Shown piece by piece: positions 62,787-64,000 of a stretch of 64,000 nt of DNA; position 1 is the first letter of the stretch, and each line of letters starts with the position of its first letter. The notes beneath the pieces were generated by a model that saw nothing but the letters and a program-made list of their open reading frames with translations, was not told the DNA's origin and did not search any database. The position numbers were made by a program, and so were the translations under genes. This DNA comes from Phytophthora quininea (lineage: Eukaryota; Oomycota; Peronosporomycetes; Peronosporales; Peronosporaceae), in NCBI GenBank assembly GCA_011947345.1, contig JAAVTG010000586.1:496001-560000 (forward strand). The letters are read 5' to 3'.

Positions 62787-64000
62787 ATGGCATCGGATGA
62801 AGGTACCTCAGCAGAGATAGAAAATATTGATCCCCTGAACGCTTTGGACGGCCTGCAGGCACAAGACAGGCAAACCCAGGCCGGTGTGTGCCGCTGGAAG
62901 GACTGTAAGAAGATCGACAAACGTGACGAGGGAGTTGTTCTCCAAGAATGCTGCAGGGACAAGTGCAAGCGCGTTGTGCATGCGGCCTGTGCCTTCAGGA
63001 TGCTGAAGGTGTTTGGAGCTGCGTCCACATTTACCGCAGCTGCTTGTAGCAAACGCTGCTACAACGCTCTCGTCAAGAAGGCTTCAGTGCCACCAGCCAC
63101 AGCAAAGAAAAGGGTACTATGGCATAACGACGGGCCGACTCCTGATGTCAGCTCGATAAGCGTGCTGCTTGACTGGCTTACCACTGGCAACAACTACAGC
63201 AGATACCGTGGCGGCGATAGCCACTGGGGGAGTCGAAGGCTACTTTAGCCAGTGAAATTGCTCGCAAAATTGTCGATGCCCGCATAACAACGACCAGAAG
63301 TGTAAAAGATATTACGAACAAGATAGGATCATTGGAGACCACTTTCCGCTCGGCCGAGGATTGGCGTAAGACCTCTGGCCAAGGCTGCGACGGTACTGAG
63401 CCGAGTATTCGCTCGGCACTTCTGCAGCGGTGCTCGTATTATTTTGAATTGCGTGCCATCATGAGCAGTAGGGACAGCACTCACCCGCTGCTCCTCAACA
63501 CTGATGCCGCCGCCCGATCAAGCGATACTGAAGTTGAAGAAGACTCTTCTAGTGACGAGGAGTCGAAAAACGGCGAAGAGACCGCTGAACGACGTACACA
63601 TGCTTGCAGACCATCCTCCACGCCAATTTCCATTGCTCTGCAGCCTCGAAAGAGGCAACGCAAAGACGACACGTCATCAATAACACCTTTTGTTGCGCTA
63701 AAAGAGGCCCAACTAGCCCAGACCAAGGAGCTTCAACTCCTGGAGTTGGAGTCGCGAAAAAACAAACCGAGTTGCAGGAACAGGAGCTATCTGTTCGCCG
63801 TCAACAAATCGACAATGAGTCTCGAGCCGTTGAAGCTCGTATCAGCGAGTCCAACGCGCATGCATCCAAGTTTCGAGAGGAAGCGGAGCATTGGCGACTA
63901 CAGCGCAAGGTCGTACTACTTCGAGAGCGGCAAAAACTTCAGGATGAAGGTGTATCACAGTCGGACATCGAATTGTTATTGCCGTTGACTGCGTATTTCT
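62787..64000 (+). CDS. WL-PGN family protein I with Cys-rich N-terminus (reaches window end)
   Basis: ATG at 62787 gives MASDEGTSAEIENIDPLNAL. A Cys/His-rich segment follows (CRWKDCKKID, LQECCRDKCKRVVHAACAF, ACSKRCYNAL), probably a zinc-binding module, then KKRVLWHNDGPTPDVSS and VLLDWLTTGNNYSRYRGGD, the N-module with G-N-N in place of P-G-N. The middle is Ser/Asp/Glu-rich; the coiled C-terminal helix ends EGVSQSDIELLLPL. One missing G in 63226-63230 and one missing A in 63757-63762 break the frame. The sequence continues open past LLPL to the window end, so the true stop is not seen. Closest relative here is copy F. Confidence 0.7.

Noticed and set aside
1..64000. CRISPR arrays, rRNA or tRNA genes
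   Set aside because: No regularly spaced repeats, rRNA core segments or tRNA cloverleaf sequences were recognised by eye; a tRNA scan would be needed to exclude single tRNA genes.

Overview
The window looks like nuclear DNA of an oomycete, most likely a Phytophthora-like plant pathogen. Introns are mostly 57-70 nt with GT..AG ends and often a CTAAC branch site. Genes are dense and on both strands. Oomycete initiator-like elements (TCA..TTTCAATTT type) precede several genes. The products fit too: AA17-type LPMOs, a GH81 glucanase, a folate-biopterin-type transporter, and a lineage-specific protein family present in nine copies.

Layout. 1-9.3 kb: a truncated inositol-phosphate-cytidylyltransferase-like gene, a coiled-coil gene with a tiny first coding exon, a decayed stretch with an ABCG transporter remnant, and an AA17 LPMO. 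9.8-12.4 kb: an eight-exon coiled-coil gene and the first WL-PGN family gene. 12.6-16.9 kb: a gene-poor island with an internally deleted PIF/Harbinger transposase and a 20-bp-arm palindrome. 16.9-26 kb: a PNUTS-like chromatin/phosphatase-docking protein, two unassigned genes, and a large gene whose pieces resemble ankyrin, Ig, ZU5 and FN3 domains followed by a helical tail. 26-37.8 kb: GH81 glucanase, transporter, a hypothetical gene, DDB1 and a HAD-like gene. 37.9-46.6 kb: an array of WL-PGN genes mostly enclosed by two inverted, nearly identical old yellow enzyme genes. 46.8-64 kb: a CENP-B/Tc5 HTH gene, TK1 thymidine kinase, a MYND protein, three membrane-anchored RanBP2-finger/HECT ligases, three more WL-PGN genes, a CCDC137-like gene and a second AA17 copy.

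Two themes run through the window. First, many clearly conserved genes (DDB1, GH81, HECT, MYND, PNUTS-like, AA17) are broken by reading-frame shifts that are repaired by adding back one base, usually inside a short homopolymer. This is more like systematic consensus under-calling than decay, so most of these genes are annotated as single loci with suspected sequence errors. A smaller set (second AA17, WL-PGN copies D and E, the ABCG remnant) also carries nonsense changes or extensive loss. Second, local duplication dominates: two OYE genes, two AA17 genes, three HECT genes and nine WL-PGN genes.

Functionally the genes do not form one pathway. They mix plant-cell-wall and beta-glucan enzymes, ubiquitin components (DDB1, three HECTs), nucleotide salvage (TK1), redox enzymes (OYE, NmrA-like) and a fast-evolving putative DNA-binding family. 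All domain calls were made by eye, without database searches.
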